Assembly (NCBI RefSeq): GCF_023736115.1 | Contig: NZ_JAKQZC010000005.1 | Span: 310,001 to 374,000, forward strand | DNA: 64,000 bases | Direction: 5' to 3' | DNA from: Salinicola avicenniae | Lineage (GTDB): Bacteria > Pseudomonadota > Gammaproteobacteria > Pseudomonadales > Halomonadaceae | Part shown: positions 29,388-38,186 of the stretch, one piece after another | How positions within the stretch are numbered: position 1 is the stretch's first letter | Layout of the letters: each line of letters begins with the position of its first letter | The notes under the pieces: generated by a model | What the model was told of the DNA's origin: nothing | Database searches by the model: none | The model's input: the letters and a program-made list of their open reading frames with translations, nothing else | Made by a program: the position numbers and the translations under genes

Positions 29388-30657
29388 GGCCATCGCCGAA
29401 AACCACATACTTGCGCGTGGTCAGCCCTTCGAGGCCAACCGGACCGCGCGCATGCAGTTTGTTGGTGGAGATGCCGATTTCCGCGCCCAGCCCGTACTCG
29501 AAACCGTCGGCGAACCGCGTCGAAGCGTTGACCATGACCGAACTCGAATCCACCTCGGCGAGAAACCGCCGCGCCAGCGTGAAGTTTTCGGTGACGATGG
29601 CGTCGGTGTGCTGAGAACCGTGGCGATTGATATGCGCGACCGCCTGATCGAAATCATCGACTACACGGATCGCCACGATCGGCGCCAGATACTCCTCGTC
29701 CCAATCCGATGCCTGCGCGGCCAGCGCGTCCGGCAGCAACGCGCACGTCTGCGGACAGCCACGCATCTCCACGCCCTTGTCCCGATAGATGGCGGCGATT
29801 CGCGGCAGCGCCTCGCCGGCCACCGCGCCATGCACCAGCAGTGTCTCCATGGTATTGCACGGCGAGTAGCGCTGCGTCTTGGCGTTGTCGGCAATCGCGA
29901 CGGCCTTATCGAGATCCGCATGGGCATCGATATAGACATGGCAAACGCCATCGAGATGCTTGATGACTGGTACCGTGGCTTCCTTGGCGATCCGCGCGAT
30001 CAATGACTTGCCACCGCGCGGCACGATAACGTCGACAAAGGTTGGCATGGTGATCAGCTCGCCGACAGCGGCGCGATCGGTCGTCGCCACGACCTGCACG
30101 GCCGTCGGCGGTAGCCCCGCATCTTCAAGACCGGCGCGAATGCAGGCGGCAATCGCCGCGTTGCTCGAAGAGGCTTCGGAGCCCCCGCGCAGAATGCAGG
30201 CGTTACCTGACTTGAGGCAGAGGGTGGCGGCTTCGACCGTCACGTTGGGCCGCGACTCGTAGATGATGCCGACGACGCCCAGCGGCACCCGCATCTGACC
30301 GACCTGGATGCCGCTGGGGCGATAGCTCAGCCCATCGATCTGTCCCACCGGGTCCGCTAGTGCCGCGACCTGGCGAACGCCGGCGATCATCGCTTCGATA
30401 CGGGCAGGCGTCAGCGCCAGGCGATCGAGCAGCGCGTCACTCAGCCCCGCGTCGCGCCCGCGCGCCAGATCCTGCTGGTTAGCCGACTCGAGACTCTCTC
30501 TCGCGGCATCCAGACGCGCGACAATCGCCGCCAGCGCGGCATTCTTGCGGCCGCTATCGATCCCTCGCAGCGTGGCGCTCGCCTGACGCGCCTGTTCTCC
30601 CAGTCGCTGCATATAGCCGGGAATATCGTCGACCTTCTCGGTCGCTTTGTCCTGCAT
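29374..30657 (-). CDS. proA: Gamma-glutamyl phosphate reductase
   Basis: NADPH-dependent enzyme of about 427 residues making glutamate-5-semialdehyde for proline synthesis. I use the Met at 30657 (MQDKATEK), with GGGA upstream; an ATG 14 codons earlier is possible. The glutamyl-phosphate reductase blocks [30 protein letters not shown] and HLDGVCHVY (catalytic Cys) are present. It heads the twelve-gene run towards lipA. Proline is also a compatible solute. Confidence 0.93.
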   Translation of the reverse strand: MQDKATEKVDDIPGYMQRLGEQARQASATLRGIDSGRKNAALAAIVARLDAARESLESANQQDLARGRDAGLSDALLDRLALTPARIEAMIAGVRQVAALADPVGQIDGLSYRPSGIQVGQMRVPLGVVGIIYESRPNVTVEAATLCLKSGNACILRGGSEASSSNAAIAACIRAGLEDAGLPPTAVQVVATTDRAAVGELITMPTFVDVIVPRGGKSLIARIAKEATVPVIKHLDGVCHVYIDAHADLDKAVAIADNAKTQRYSPCNTMETLLVHGAVAGEALPRIAAIYRDKGVEMRGCPQTCALLPDALAAQASDWDEEYLAPIVAIRVVDDFDQAVAHINRHGSQHTDAIVTENFTLARRFLAEVDSSSVMVNASTRFADGFEYGLGAEIGISTNKLHARGPVGLEGLTTRKYVVFGDGHVRQ

Positions 30658-31075
30658 GGCGTACTGTCCCGTGTCGGTCTTCAAACCCGGCATTGCCACC
30701 CGTCGGCAGCATTGCCACTATTATGAGTCACTTCGATCACTATGAGTCACTTCAATCGCTATGCGTGCTTCGATCGTGAGCGTCACCGGTGTCCAGAGGT
30801 CGCCCCGATCGCGATGGTCAACTGTCAAAGGCCTTTTCACCTACCGTTAGGCCCACCGGCTCACTCTCACTGAAGAGACTGGCCGATGTGCCCTGGCGAG
30901 CCCCTTGACCCGTGCCATCGGCCGCGATGCTTTCTACCTCATCGCCAAGCGGACCAAAATGCGCTTAACACATTGTCTTCGATCGTAATTCGCGCTATGC
31001 GCCCGGTAACACGGCATGCGATAGTGAACGCCAATCGACGTGCGCAGAATCGTAATCGGCCCAATATAAGACACC
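30658..31075. other. Non-coding divergent region upstream of proA
   Basis: About 420 bp between the proA start and the first pseudo-GGDEF gene. It must hold the promoters of both. It contains a three-copy degenerate repeat (30722-30777). A sequence CAATATAAGACACC just before the start at 31076 could be a -10 region but lies very close to the ATG. A reading frame beginning at 30886 shows no protein character. Confidence 0.45.
30722..30777. repeat. Three-copy degenerate 19-bp tandem repeat
   Basis: TATGAGTCACTTCGATCAC (30722-30740), TATGAGTCACTTCAATCGC (30741-30759) and a diverged third copy TATGCGTGCTTCGATCGT (30760-30777) follow head to tail. They lie 65 bp upstream of the proA start. Confidence 0.8.
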
Positions 31076-31900
31076 ATGCAAAGCAAGTACAAAAGCCTCG
31101 GCACACGGATGCTGCTGATTCCGGCCGCGTTACTGGCATTCGCCACCGGCTGGTTCGGCGGAGACGTCCTGCGGATCGTCGCCTGGATGGCGGGAGCGCT
31201 TCTGCTGGTTCTCGCCGTGCGCCCCGCCTACCTCCGCCGCTACCTGCCGCTGATCGCGCTGGCGGTCGCTATCGCCATGCTCGCGAGCGGGCGAGGTTCT
31301 GCGCTGCCCTGGCTCTGGATTATCCCGCTCTGCCTTCAGAGCATCCCGGGGCGCTGTGGCACGATCGTCAATATCATGGTCTACGTGGGTACGCTCGGCT
31401 ATGCCGCGATCACACTATCGCCACCTTCAGCCCTGGTCGCCGGCATCTCGCTATCCGTGATCTGGCTGCTATGCTTGGAGTATCGCCGATCTGCCTCACC
31501 GATTTCGGCACCGGAAACCCACTGGCTCATGCCGGCTAGCCGTCTCGACGCCGACGTGCAGGATGAATTGCGTCGCAGCGAGCGCGAAGCCCTCCACGGC
31601 GAGGTCACCATATTCGGCTGCGCCCACCCCACCACAGGACAGATGAACGAGTTCTGCCAGGTGCTGCACGACAATCTGGCGCTCTATGAGCGCGCCTATC
31701 ATCTTGACGGCCAGGACATTGCCGTATTGCTCGTGGCGACAAACGCCGAGGCCGCGTATGAGCGCCGCCAACAGCTTGAACACGCCATCTCGCCGCACCG
31801 TGTGATCTCGTCGACCCCGCTGCGCGACGTAGGCGGCCGATTCCGGAGTTATCGTTCGCGACCTCAGTCTCCCCAGCAGGAGGCCGCCACGTGGTCGTAA
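31076..31900 (+). CDS. Membrane protein with degenerate GGDEF-like domain (first of pair)
   Basis: A 274-residue protein not matching any named family I know. Five or so hydrophobic helices fill residues 10-140, and a cytoplasmic domain of about 110 residues follows. That domain keeps the outline of a GGDEF fold: a heptad-like helix with ELRRSEREA, strand EVTIFGCAH, helix, then YERAYHLDGQDIAVLLVATNAEAA. The last aligns with the canonical RYGGDEFAVLLP...A segment, with DGQDI (211-215) replacing GGDEF. Catalytic acids are not conserved and the RxxD inhibitory site is absent. No good ribosome site is visible. The next gene overlaps its end. Confidence 0.6.
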   Translation: MQSKYKSLGTRMLLIPAALLAFATGWFGGDVLRIVAWMAGALLLVLAVRPAYLRRYLPLIALAVAIAMLASGRGSALPWLWIIPLCLQSIPGRCGTIVNIMVYVGTLGYAAITLSPPSALVAGISLSVIWLLCLEYRRSASPISAPETHWLMPASRLDADVQDELRRSEREALHGEVTIFGCAHPTTGQMNEFCQVLHDNLALYERAYHLDGQDIAVLLVATNAEAAYERRQQLEHAISPHRVISSTPLRDVGGRFRSYRSRPQSPQQEAATWS

Positions 31901-32814
31901 GCCGCTATAAGCTCACCGCTCAGGTGCTGGGCCTGGCGCTGTTTTCGGCGCTCGCCCTGTGGCATTACCTGATGCGCCATTACGACCTGATCCTGCCGCC
32001 GGCCCTGCTTGCCTCCGCACTGCTGATCTCCATGCCCCTGCAATGGTTGGGGCGCCTGCGACCGGCACTGGCCGATTATTTTCTTCTGATCGGCGCGCTG
32101 GCATTGTTCGCGCTAGAGGCGCCAAGCACCGCCCAGGGCATGCTCTGGGCCGGACTCCCCGCCATCGTCAGTCTGCTGGTGCTTTCGCTACCTCTCGCCC
32201 TGCTCCTCAACCTGTGCCTGGTGCCTGCCTGGCTCGCGCTGCTGGGCGACATTCACGTGACCGCCCAGAATCTCGCGATGGGCTGGTGGCTGACCATCAT
32301 GGCCACGGCACTGGTTCAACTCTTCATCTCCGCCCCGCGCCCCGGACGATTCAGCCTGATGCCCTGGCTGCGTGAACGCCGCCTCTCCTCCACGTGCATC
32401 CGCGAACGCCTGCGCGTAGAGGTCGCGCGCGCCACGGCAATGGACCGGCCACTAAGCGTACTCGTGCTTTATATCCCGCAACTGGACCAGGCCGACGATC
32501 AATTCGGTACCCAGCTTCGCGAAACCCTATCGGAAACATTCAGCGAAGTCGTCACCCACAACAGTCGACACAATGACCTACTTGGCGAGTGTCGCGAGAA
32601 CGTTTTCTGGCTCGCGCTGCCAAACTCTCGCGAGGCCGGCGCTCTGGCCGCCGCCAAACGGCTTTCGAACGCGATCGTGGCCATCTCTCAACCCGAGATC
32701 GGCCCACTCGAAAGCTGCACCCGCGTCTGCACGCTGGTCGATGGCGAAGAGGCGGATCACTTTCTCGAACGCCTCGATCGGGCCGCCGACAAACTATTGG
32801 AACCGCAAGCTTGA
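31891..32814 (+). CDS. Membrane protein with degenerate GGDEF-like domain, RxxD retained
   Basis: A 307-residue protein starting with GTG, with an ideal AGGAGG 6 bases upstream inside the end of the previous gene. Residues 10-150 hold about five membrane helices. The cytoplasmic domain begins CIRERLRVEVARATAMDRPLSVLVLYI, like the start of a GGDEF domain. The stretch RHNDLLGECRENVFWLALP aligns residue for residue, without gaps, with a canonical RESDLVARYGGDEFAVLLP. So RxxD (226-229) is kept in the inhibitory-site position, while GGDEF has become RENVF (235-239). It cannot be a cyclase but could bind c-di-GMP. Function inferred. Confidence 0.6.
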   Translation: MVVSRYKLTAQVLGLALFSALALWHYLMRHYDLILPPALLASALLISMPLQWLGRLRPALADYFLLIGALALFALEAPSTAQGMLWAGLPAIVSLLVLSLPLALLLNLCLVPAWLALLGDIHVTAQNLAMGWWLTIMATALVQLFISAPRPGRFSLMPWLRERRLSSTCIRERLRVEVARATAMDRPLSVLVLYIPQLDQADDQFGTQLRETLSETFSEVVTHNSRHNDLLGECRENVFWLALPNSREAGALAAAKRLSNAIVAISQPEIGPLESCTRVCTLVDGEEADHFLERLDRAADKLLEPQA

Positions 32815-34217
32815 ACGTCACGGACTGGCTCTATTCTCTTGGCGCGTCGCCCGGCTGGATGGCGCTAATCATTTTCGGCCTGGCACTGATCGAGTCGCTG
32901 GCCATCATCGGCATCGTGGTTCCCGGCGTCGCGATGCTGGGCGCCGCTGCCTCGGTCGCCGGCCACGCCAACCTGGCAATCTGGATCATGCTGCTGGCAG
33001 GCGCATCCGGCGCTTTCGTAGGCGACAACCTGAGCTTCTGGCTCGGGCGAACGCAGCGCACTCGCCTTCCCCGTTGCTGGCCACTCCGGCGTCATCCTGA
33101 ATGGCTGGAGCGAGGGACCGCCTTCTTCCAGCGCTACGGGCTCCTTTCCGTGGTGATCGGCCGATTCGTCGGCCCGGTCCGCCCTTTCGTGCCCATGGTG
33201 GCCGGCATGCTGTCCATGCCGACGCGCCGCTTCACGTTGATCAATGCTGTCTCGGCCCTCGCTTGGGCACCGGTCTACCTGCTCCCGGGGTATTGGCTCG
33301 GTCGCTCATGGACCGAGATCGCCCAGCTGCCAGCTGGCACCGAGCGCTGGCTGGTGGCGCTGTCATTGTCTCTTCTGCTACTGGGCGTAATCTTCTCCTG
33401 GTTCCGCTACCAACTGAGCGGTGACGGGCGGCTACACCGTTGGCTAGATAGTCGACTGGATGGCGGCGGCTGGCTGGCGGGTCTGTGGCGCGGCCTGAGT
33501 TCTCCCGCGCCGGACAGAGAGTTTCCCCTGGCTTCGCTGTCGCTGCTGTTCACCAGTCTGATCGCGCTGATTGCCTGGACTACCTGGGTGCTGCTGCATC
33601 ACGGGCCGCTGCCGATGGATCAACAGATCCACTCGCTAGCGGCCATGCTGCAACAGCGCTGGCTGGTCGGCACCAGCGAGACGCTGGCGGAGGTCGGTGA
33701 TGCCTTCGGCATCGGCGTGCTGATGGCACCCTGGCTACTATGGCTGCTATGGGCACGGCGCTTTGCGGCGCTCCTGCACATTGGCGGCGCCCTGGTCACA
33801 ATCGCGGTCGCGAACACCGTCTTCAAGGCACTGGCGGGGCGTACCAGGCCGGATACACCGGACTATTTGACCGGCTCGATGTCCTACCCCAGCGCGCACA
33901 CCTCGACCATCGTGGTGGTCGTGGGGCTGACCGCGGCGTTCGCCGCCCAGGCACTACCGCAGCGTTATCGTGCCTACGCCTACTGGAGCGGTATCCTCCT
34001 GTGCGCCCCCATGGCGCTGTCACGGCTGGTGATCGGCGTGCACTGGGCCAGCGACCTGATCGGCGGCGCCCTGCTGGGTCTGGTCGTCTGCGCCCTGGCC
34101 AGGATCAGTTACCAGCGCTTTCAGCGCCCGGATCGCGACATGCCACCCTGGCTCGCACTGGCGGCGACGTCACTGCTGCTGATCGTGGCACGCGTGATCT
34201 GGTTTGCGCCGGTCTAA
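32811..34217 (+). CDS. DedA-PAP2 fusion membrane protein
   Basis: The reading frame is longer, but homology starts at the TTG at 32811 (NVTDWLYSLGASPGW), which overlaps the previous stop as TTGA; GGAA lies upstream. It encodes 468 residues. The N-terminal half (1-200) is a DedA domain with the acidic motif LALIESLAIIGIVVPG, GAFVGDN and the Arg motif GRFVGPVRPFVPMVAGM. The C-terminal half (230-450) is a PAP2 phosphatase with KALAGRTRP, SYPSAHTS and SRLVIGVHWASD, all three catalytic motifs intact. Known DedA members translocate undecaprenyl phosphate, and PAP2 enzymes dephosphorylate lipid pyrophosphates. A joint lipid-carrier role is inferred. Confidence 0.85.
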   Translation: MNVTDWLYSLGASPGWMALIIFGLALIESLAIIGIVVPGVAMLGAAASVAGHANLAIWIMLLAGASGAFVGDNLSFWLGRTQRTRLPRCWPLRRHPEWLERGTAFFQRYGLLSVVIGRFVGPVRPFVPMVAGMLSMPTRRFTLINAVSALAWAPVYLLPGYWLGRSWTEIAQLPAGTERWLVALSLSLLLLGVIFSWFRYQLSGDGRLHRWLDSRLDGGGWLAGLWRGLSSPAPDREFPLASLSLLFTSLIALIAWTTWVLLHHGPLPMDQQIHSLAAMLQQRWLVGTSETLAEVGDAFGIGVLMAPWLLWLLWARRFAALLHIGGALVTIAVANTVFKALAGRTRPDTPDYLTGSMSYPSAHTSTIVVVVGLTAAFAAQALPQRYRAYAYWSGILLCAPMALSRLVIGVHWASDLIGGALLGLVVCALARISYQRFQRPDRDMPPWLALAATSLLLIVARVIWFAPV

Positions 34218-34295
34218 CGCCAACCCGCACTGGACAACCACCGGAAACCCCACTCACCCTGAATCTGTGGGTACCGCGGCCGGGTATCGACGGCG

Positions 34296-34979
34296 CTATT
34301 CGGCGCGCTCACCCCAGGCAGGCATCAACGACTGGTCGATTCCCAGCTGATTGAGCAGGCGTGCGACGATGAAGTCGATCATATCGTCGACGCTCTGCGG
34401 CCGATGGTAGAAGCCGGGCGCCGCGGGCAGCATGACCGCGCCCATGTTCGTCAGTTTGAGCATGTTGTCGAGGTGGACCGCCGATAGAGGCGTTTCCCGA
34501 GGCACCAGAATCAGCTGCCGGCGCTCCTTCAGCGCCACATCCGCGGCGCGCTCGATCAAGTTGTTGCTGGCCCCGGTCGCCACGGCGGAGAGCGTACCGG
34601 TCGAACACGGGCAGATGACCAGCGCTCGCCAGCGACCCGAACCCGATGCCACTGGCGCCATCCAGTCCTCTCTGCCGAAGCAACGAATCTGCGAGTCTCC
34701 GGCACCGGTACGCGCCGCCAGAACCGCCGCCAGTCGATCCGGCTGGGCAGGCAAGTCAATGTCGGTCTCGACGGCGATGACCCGATGCGCCGCCTTCGAC
34801 ACCATCACGTAGATTTCGTGACCGGCAGCGACCAGGCACTCGATCAAGCGCAGCCCGTACTGCACGCCGGAAGCACCGGTCAGCGCCACCGCGACCGGTG
34901 GCGCGTAATGCGTCGTGTCCGACGTTGCGGCGGGGGCCGAACGGTCGCGCTCAATCGCTACCTCAGGGCGTCGTGACAT
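34296..34979 (-). CDS. ubiX: UbiX-family flavin prenyltransferase
   Basis: A 227-residue cytoplasmic enzyme that prenylates FMN to make the cofactor of UbiD-type decarboxylases in ubiquinone synthesis. I use the ATG at 34979 (MSRRPEV), which overlaps the mpl end by 17 bases. Conserved blocks are ALTGASGVQYGLRLIE, ICPCSTGTLSAVATGASNNL, and VPRETPLSAVHLDNML. The family length is nearer 190-210; the extra N-terminal 25 residues are low-complexity. The pairing with mpl is also known in Pseudomonas. Confidence 0.93.
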   Translation of the reverse strand: MSRRPEVAIERDRSAPAATSDTTHYAPPVAVALTGASGVQYGLRLIECLVAAGHEIYVMVSKAAHRVIAVETDIDLPAQPDRLAAVLAARTGAGDSQIRCFGREDWMAPVASGSGRWRALVICPCSTGTLSAVATGASNNLIERAADVALKERRQLILVPRETPLSAVHLDNMLKLTNMGAVMLPAAPGFYHRPQSVDDMIDFIVARLLNQLGIDQSLMPAWGERAE

Positions 34980-36330
34980 GTCGTGCCTCCAGTGCCGCGA
35001 GAAGCTTGGCATGAATGCCGCCGAAGCCGCCGTTGGACATCACCACGATTCGGTCTCCAGGTCTCGCCGCCGCGACGACGTCGCTGACCAGCGCGTCCAG
35101 ATCAGTCTCGACCTGACTGGTCGCGTGGGCGGCGACCACGCTCGCCAATGACCAGTCCAAGCCGGGCGGCTGGTACCACCAGACGCGGTCGGCGGACTGA
35201 ACGCAATCGGCCAGCCGCGCCTTCATCTTACCTTGGCGCATGGTATTGGAACGCGGCTCGATCACCGCAAGCAGCCGCCCGGGAGCCGCGTCGCCCAGGC
35301 CCTCCAGCGTCAGGGCAATAGCCGTCGGATGATGGGCAAAGTCGTCGATGACCTGAATACCCTCGACTTCACCGCGAACCTCCTGACGCCGTCGCGGCGC
35401 CACGAAATCACCCAGCGCACGACAACCCGCCGCCGGATCGATGCCCAACTGGCTTGCCGCTGCCAAGGCCGCGACCGCGTTGGCGGCGTTGTGACGGCCG
35501 CTCATCGTCCATTCGACACGCTGCTCGGTCAGCCCGCGGCGCACGCCAAAGCCACCGCGGCCCGGCTGCCAGTCGATCTGCCAGTCATTGCCGTCCCCTT
35601 CGCCGAAGCGTTCGATCGGCGTCCAGCAGCCTTGGGCTAGCACCCGCTCTAGCGCGGGTTCCCCGCCGGCCACCACAAGCGCCCCCTTGCCCGGCACCGT
35701 GCGCACCAGATGATGAAACTGACGCTCGATAGCCGCGAGATCCTCGAAGATATCCGCATGATCGAATTCCAAGTTATTGAGAATCGCCACGTCCGGACGG
35801 TAATGCACAAACTTGGAACGCTTGTCGAAGAAAGCGGTGTCGTACTCGTCCGCCTCGACGACAAAGGGCGCACCGGCCGCCCCAAGGCGCGAAGAGACGC
35901 CGAAGTTACCCAGTACGCCGCCGATCAGGAAGCCCGGCTCCTGGCCATTCGCCTCGAGCAGCCATGCCAGCATACTGGCAGTGGTGGTTTTACCGTGTGT
36001 ACCGGCGACCGCCAACACCGGCCGCCCCGGCAACACGTGCTCCGCAAGCCACTGGGGGCCGGACACGTAAGGCAGGCGCGCATTCAACAGCGCCTCGATC
36101 TCAGGGTTGCCACGTGACAGCGCGTTGCCAACAACGACCAGGTCGGGATGCGGCTCGAGGTTGGCCGCGCGATACCCCTCCATAAGAGTGATGCCCATCT
36201 CCTCGAGCTGGGTACTCATCGGGGGGTAGACGTTGGCGTCGGAGCCGGTCACGTGATGCCCGAGCAGCTTGGCCAGTCGCGCCAGACTGCCCATGAAAGT
36301 CCCACAGATACCTACGACGTGAACGTGCAT
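34963..36330 (-). CDS. mpl: Murein peptide ligase Mpl
   Basis: Mur-ligase family enzyme of 455 residues that joins recycled L-Ala-gamma-D-Glu-meso-Dap to UDP-MurNAc. Start at 36330 (MHVHVVGICGTFMGSLARL), with GGGAGAG 5 bases before; the frame is open further upstream without homology. The ATP loop is AGTHGKTTTASML, with the central-domain EADEYDTAFFDKRSKF and later DDFAHHPTAI. It works in peptidoglycan recycling. Confidence 0.95.
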   Translation of the reverse strand: MHVHVVGICGTFMGSLARLAKLLGHHVTGSDANVYPPMSTQLEEMGITLMEGYRAANLEPHPDLVVVGNALSRGNPEIEALLNARLPYVSGPQWLAEHVLPGRPVLAVAGTHGKTTTASMLAWLLEANGQEPGFLIGGVLGNFGVSSRLGAAGAPFVVEADEYDTAFFDKRSKFVHYRPDVAILNNLEFDHADIFEDLAAIERQFHHLVRTVPGKGALVVAGGEPALERVLAQGCWTPIERFGEGDGNDWQIDWQPGRGGFGVRRGLTEQRVEWTMSGRHNAANAVAALAAASQLGIDPAAGCRALGDFVAPRRRQEVRGEVEGIQVIDDFAHHPTAIALTLEGLGDAAPGRLLAVIEPRSNTMRQGKMKARLADCVQSADRVWWYQPPGLDWSLASVVAAHATSQVETDLDALVSDVVAAARPGDRIVVMSNGGFGGIHAKLLAALEARHVTTP

Positions 36331-36745
36331 GCCACTCTCCCTACGCTGAACCGGCGAGACTAGCATGGCGCCGAAAACCGGACCACCGCAGGCCCCTTCC
36401 ACGCCTGCCACAAGCGGCGCGCGCGATGTCCTTGCCACCACGACCATCGACGCTCGCCGCCTTATCTCAACGCTTTGTCGCAGAAAAATGACCGGTATCC
36501 GCACCGGCGTCTCGTATTAACAGCCATCAGCCTTTCGGCTATGCTGGCCCCGCACCCGTGACTTGCACCACTTTCGAACACCGGGATCGGGCCATCGACC
36601 CCTGGCAGCGCTCTCGCAGGCCCTGCCGGGCAGGTCGCCTCGAGTCTGCGGCCCAGGGAAGCGGCCTGGCGGACTCGGTCCGGCACGACGGCGGATCCAG
36701 GCACCGATACCGGCGACTACTGCCCCTCAGGAGATCAGAGCCGAC
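36331..36745. other. Non-coding divergent region between mpl and pfp
   Basis: About 415 bp with no convincing gene. A plausible promoter for the downstream phosphofructokinase is at 36517-36545, leaving a 5' leader of roughly 190 bases. I see no recognised riboswitch in it. Confidence 0.5.
36517..36545 (+). promoter_or_regulatory. Putative sigma-70 promoter of pfp
   Basis: TTAACA (36517-36522), a 17-base spacer and TATGCT (36540-36545). Two mismatches in each half from consensus is acceptable, and the position is upstream of the only plus-strand gene here. Confidence 0.5.
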
Positions 36746-38005
36746 ATGGCCAAGCACAACGCCTTCTACGCCCAGTCCGGTGGCGTCACCGCCGTCATCA
36801 ACGCCAGCGCCTGCGGCGTGATCGAAGCCTGCCGCCGCCACCCGGACCGCATCGGTCATCTCTACGCGGGACGCAACGGGATTATCGGCGCGCTGCTGGA
36901 AGACCTGATCGACACCAATGACGAAAGCGACGACGCAATCGCGGCGCTGCGCCATACGCCGGGCGGCGCCTTCGGCTCCTGCCGCTACAAGCTGAAATCG
37001 ATCGAAAGTCATCGCGCGGAGTACGAACGGCTGATCGAAGTCTTCAAGGCCCACGACATACGCTACTTCTTCTACAACGGCGGCGGCGACAGCGCCGACA
37101 CCTGCCTGAAGGTCTCCCAGCTGTCCGAGACGCTCGGTTATCCGCTGACCGCGATCCATGTGCCGAAGACAGTCGACAATGATTTGCCGATCACCGACAA
37201 CTCTCCGGGCTTCGGCAGCGTTGCCAAGTATGTCGCCACCTCCACGCGAGAAGCCGCTCTCGATATCGAATCGATGTGCTCTACGTCGACCAAGGTCTTC
37301 ATCCTCGAGGTCATGGGACGACACGCGGGCTGGATCGCTGCCGCCGGCGCACTGGCGGGCGATTCTCAGAAAGAGGCCCCGCATGTCATCATCTTTCCGG
37401 AGATTGCCTTCGAGCGTGACAAGGTGATGGCGCGTATCGACGATGCCGTCAAGCGCCATGGCTTCTGCGTGATCGTGGTTTCGGAAGGCGCCCAGCATGC
37501 CGACGGCACCTTCCTCGCCGATGCCGGTAGCACCGACGCCTTCGGCCACAAGCAGCTGGGCGGCGTCGCCCCGGCCCTGGCCTCGATGGTCAAGGAAGAC
37601 CTAGGCCACAAGTATCACTGGGCCGTCGCGGACTATCTGCAGCGGGCGGCACGCCACATCGCCGCCAGGACTGACGTCGAGCAGGCCTACGCCGTCGGTG
37701 AGTCCGCTGTCGAACTGGCGCTCGACGGACAGAACGCCATGATGCCGGCTATCAAGCGCGTCTCGGAATCCCCTTACGAGTGGTGCATCGAGGCTGCCCC
37801 CCTCTCGCAGATTGCCAATCACGAGAAGTTCATGCCGCGCGACTACATCAGCGAAGACGGCCTGCACGTGAGCGAGGCCGGGCGGCGTTATCTTGCGCCG
37901 CTGATTCTCGGCGAGGATTTCCCGCCGTTCGACAACGGCCTGCCGCGCGTCGCCAAACTGAAGAAGACACCGGTAGCGCGCAAGCTGGCCGATTTCGAAC
38001 TGTAG
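36746..38005 (+). CDS. pfp: PPi-dependent 6-phosphofructokinase
   Basis: A 419-residue cytoplasmic enzyme interconverting fructose-6-phosphate and fructose-1,6-bisphosphate with pyrophosphate. I use the ATG at 36746 (MAKHNAFYAQSGG), with AGGAG upstream. The motif PKTVDNDLP has Lys where ATP-dependent enzymes have Gly, the residue change linked to PPi use. The catalytic region reads NGGGDSADT, and EVMGRHAGWIA is the substrate loop. The reaction is reversible, so it may serve glycolysis or gluconeogenesis, for example from glycerol. Confidence 0.9.
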   Translation: MAKHNAFYAQSGGVTAVINASACGVIEACRRHPDRIGHLYAGRNGIIGALLEDLIDTNDESDDAIAALRHTPGGAFGSCRYKLKSIESHRAEYERLIEVFKAHDIRYFFYNGGGDSADTCLKVSQLSETLGYPLTAIHVPKTVDNDLPITDNSPGFGSVAKYVATSTREAALDIESMCSTSTKVFILEVMGRHAGWIAAAGALAGDSQKEAPHVIIFPEIAFERDKVMARIDDAVKRHGFCVIVVSEGAQHADGTFLADAGSTDAFGHKQLGGVAPALASMVKEDLGHKYHWAVADYLQRAARHIAARTDVEQAYAVGESAVELALDGQNAMMPAIKRVSESPYEWCIEAAPLSQIANHEKFMPRDYISEDGLHVSEAGRRYLAPLILGEDFPPFDNGLPRVAKLKKTPVARKLADFEL

Positions 38006-38125
38006 ACTTCAAAGACGGCAGGCTTCCTCCCGAGCCCGCCACAGCCCCAGCACGCAGCGCCGTCAATCGACGGCGCTGCTGTCGTTCAACACCCGTCCAC
38101 CAGCCGCTTGTTACACGCAAATCGT

Positions 38126-38154
38126 TTGACAACCCTCCCGCGTTTTGGAATAAC
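38126..38154 (+). promoter_or_regulatory. Putative sigma-70 promoter of the polyamine locus
   Basis: A perfect TTGACA (38126-38131), a 17-base spacer and AATAAC (38149-38154). It lies 32 bases before the first ligase gene. Confidence 0.55.
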
Positions 38155-38186
38155 CGAAGCATCCTACGACAATAACGATCCCCGCC

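Noticed and set aside
30886-31539. Plus-strand 217-codon frame overlapping the first pseudo-GGDEF gene
   Set aside because: Arg-rich low-complexity translation; the overlapping frame from 31076 has coherent membrane helices.
31076-32814. Active diguanylate cyclases
   Set aside because: The GGDEF residues are replaced by DGQDI and RENVF, so catalysis is not expected.
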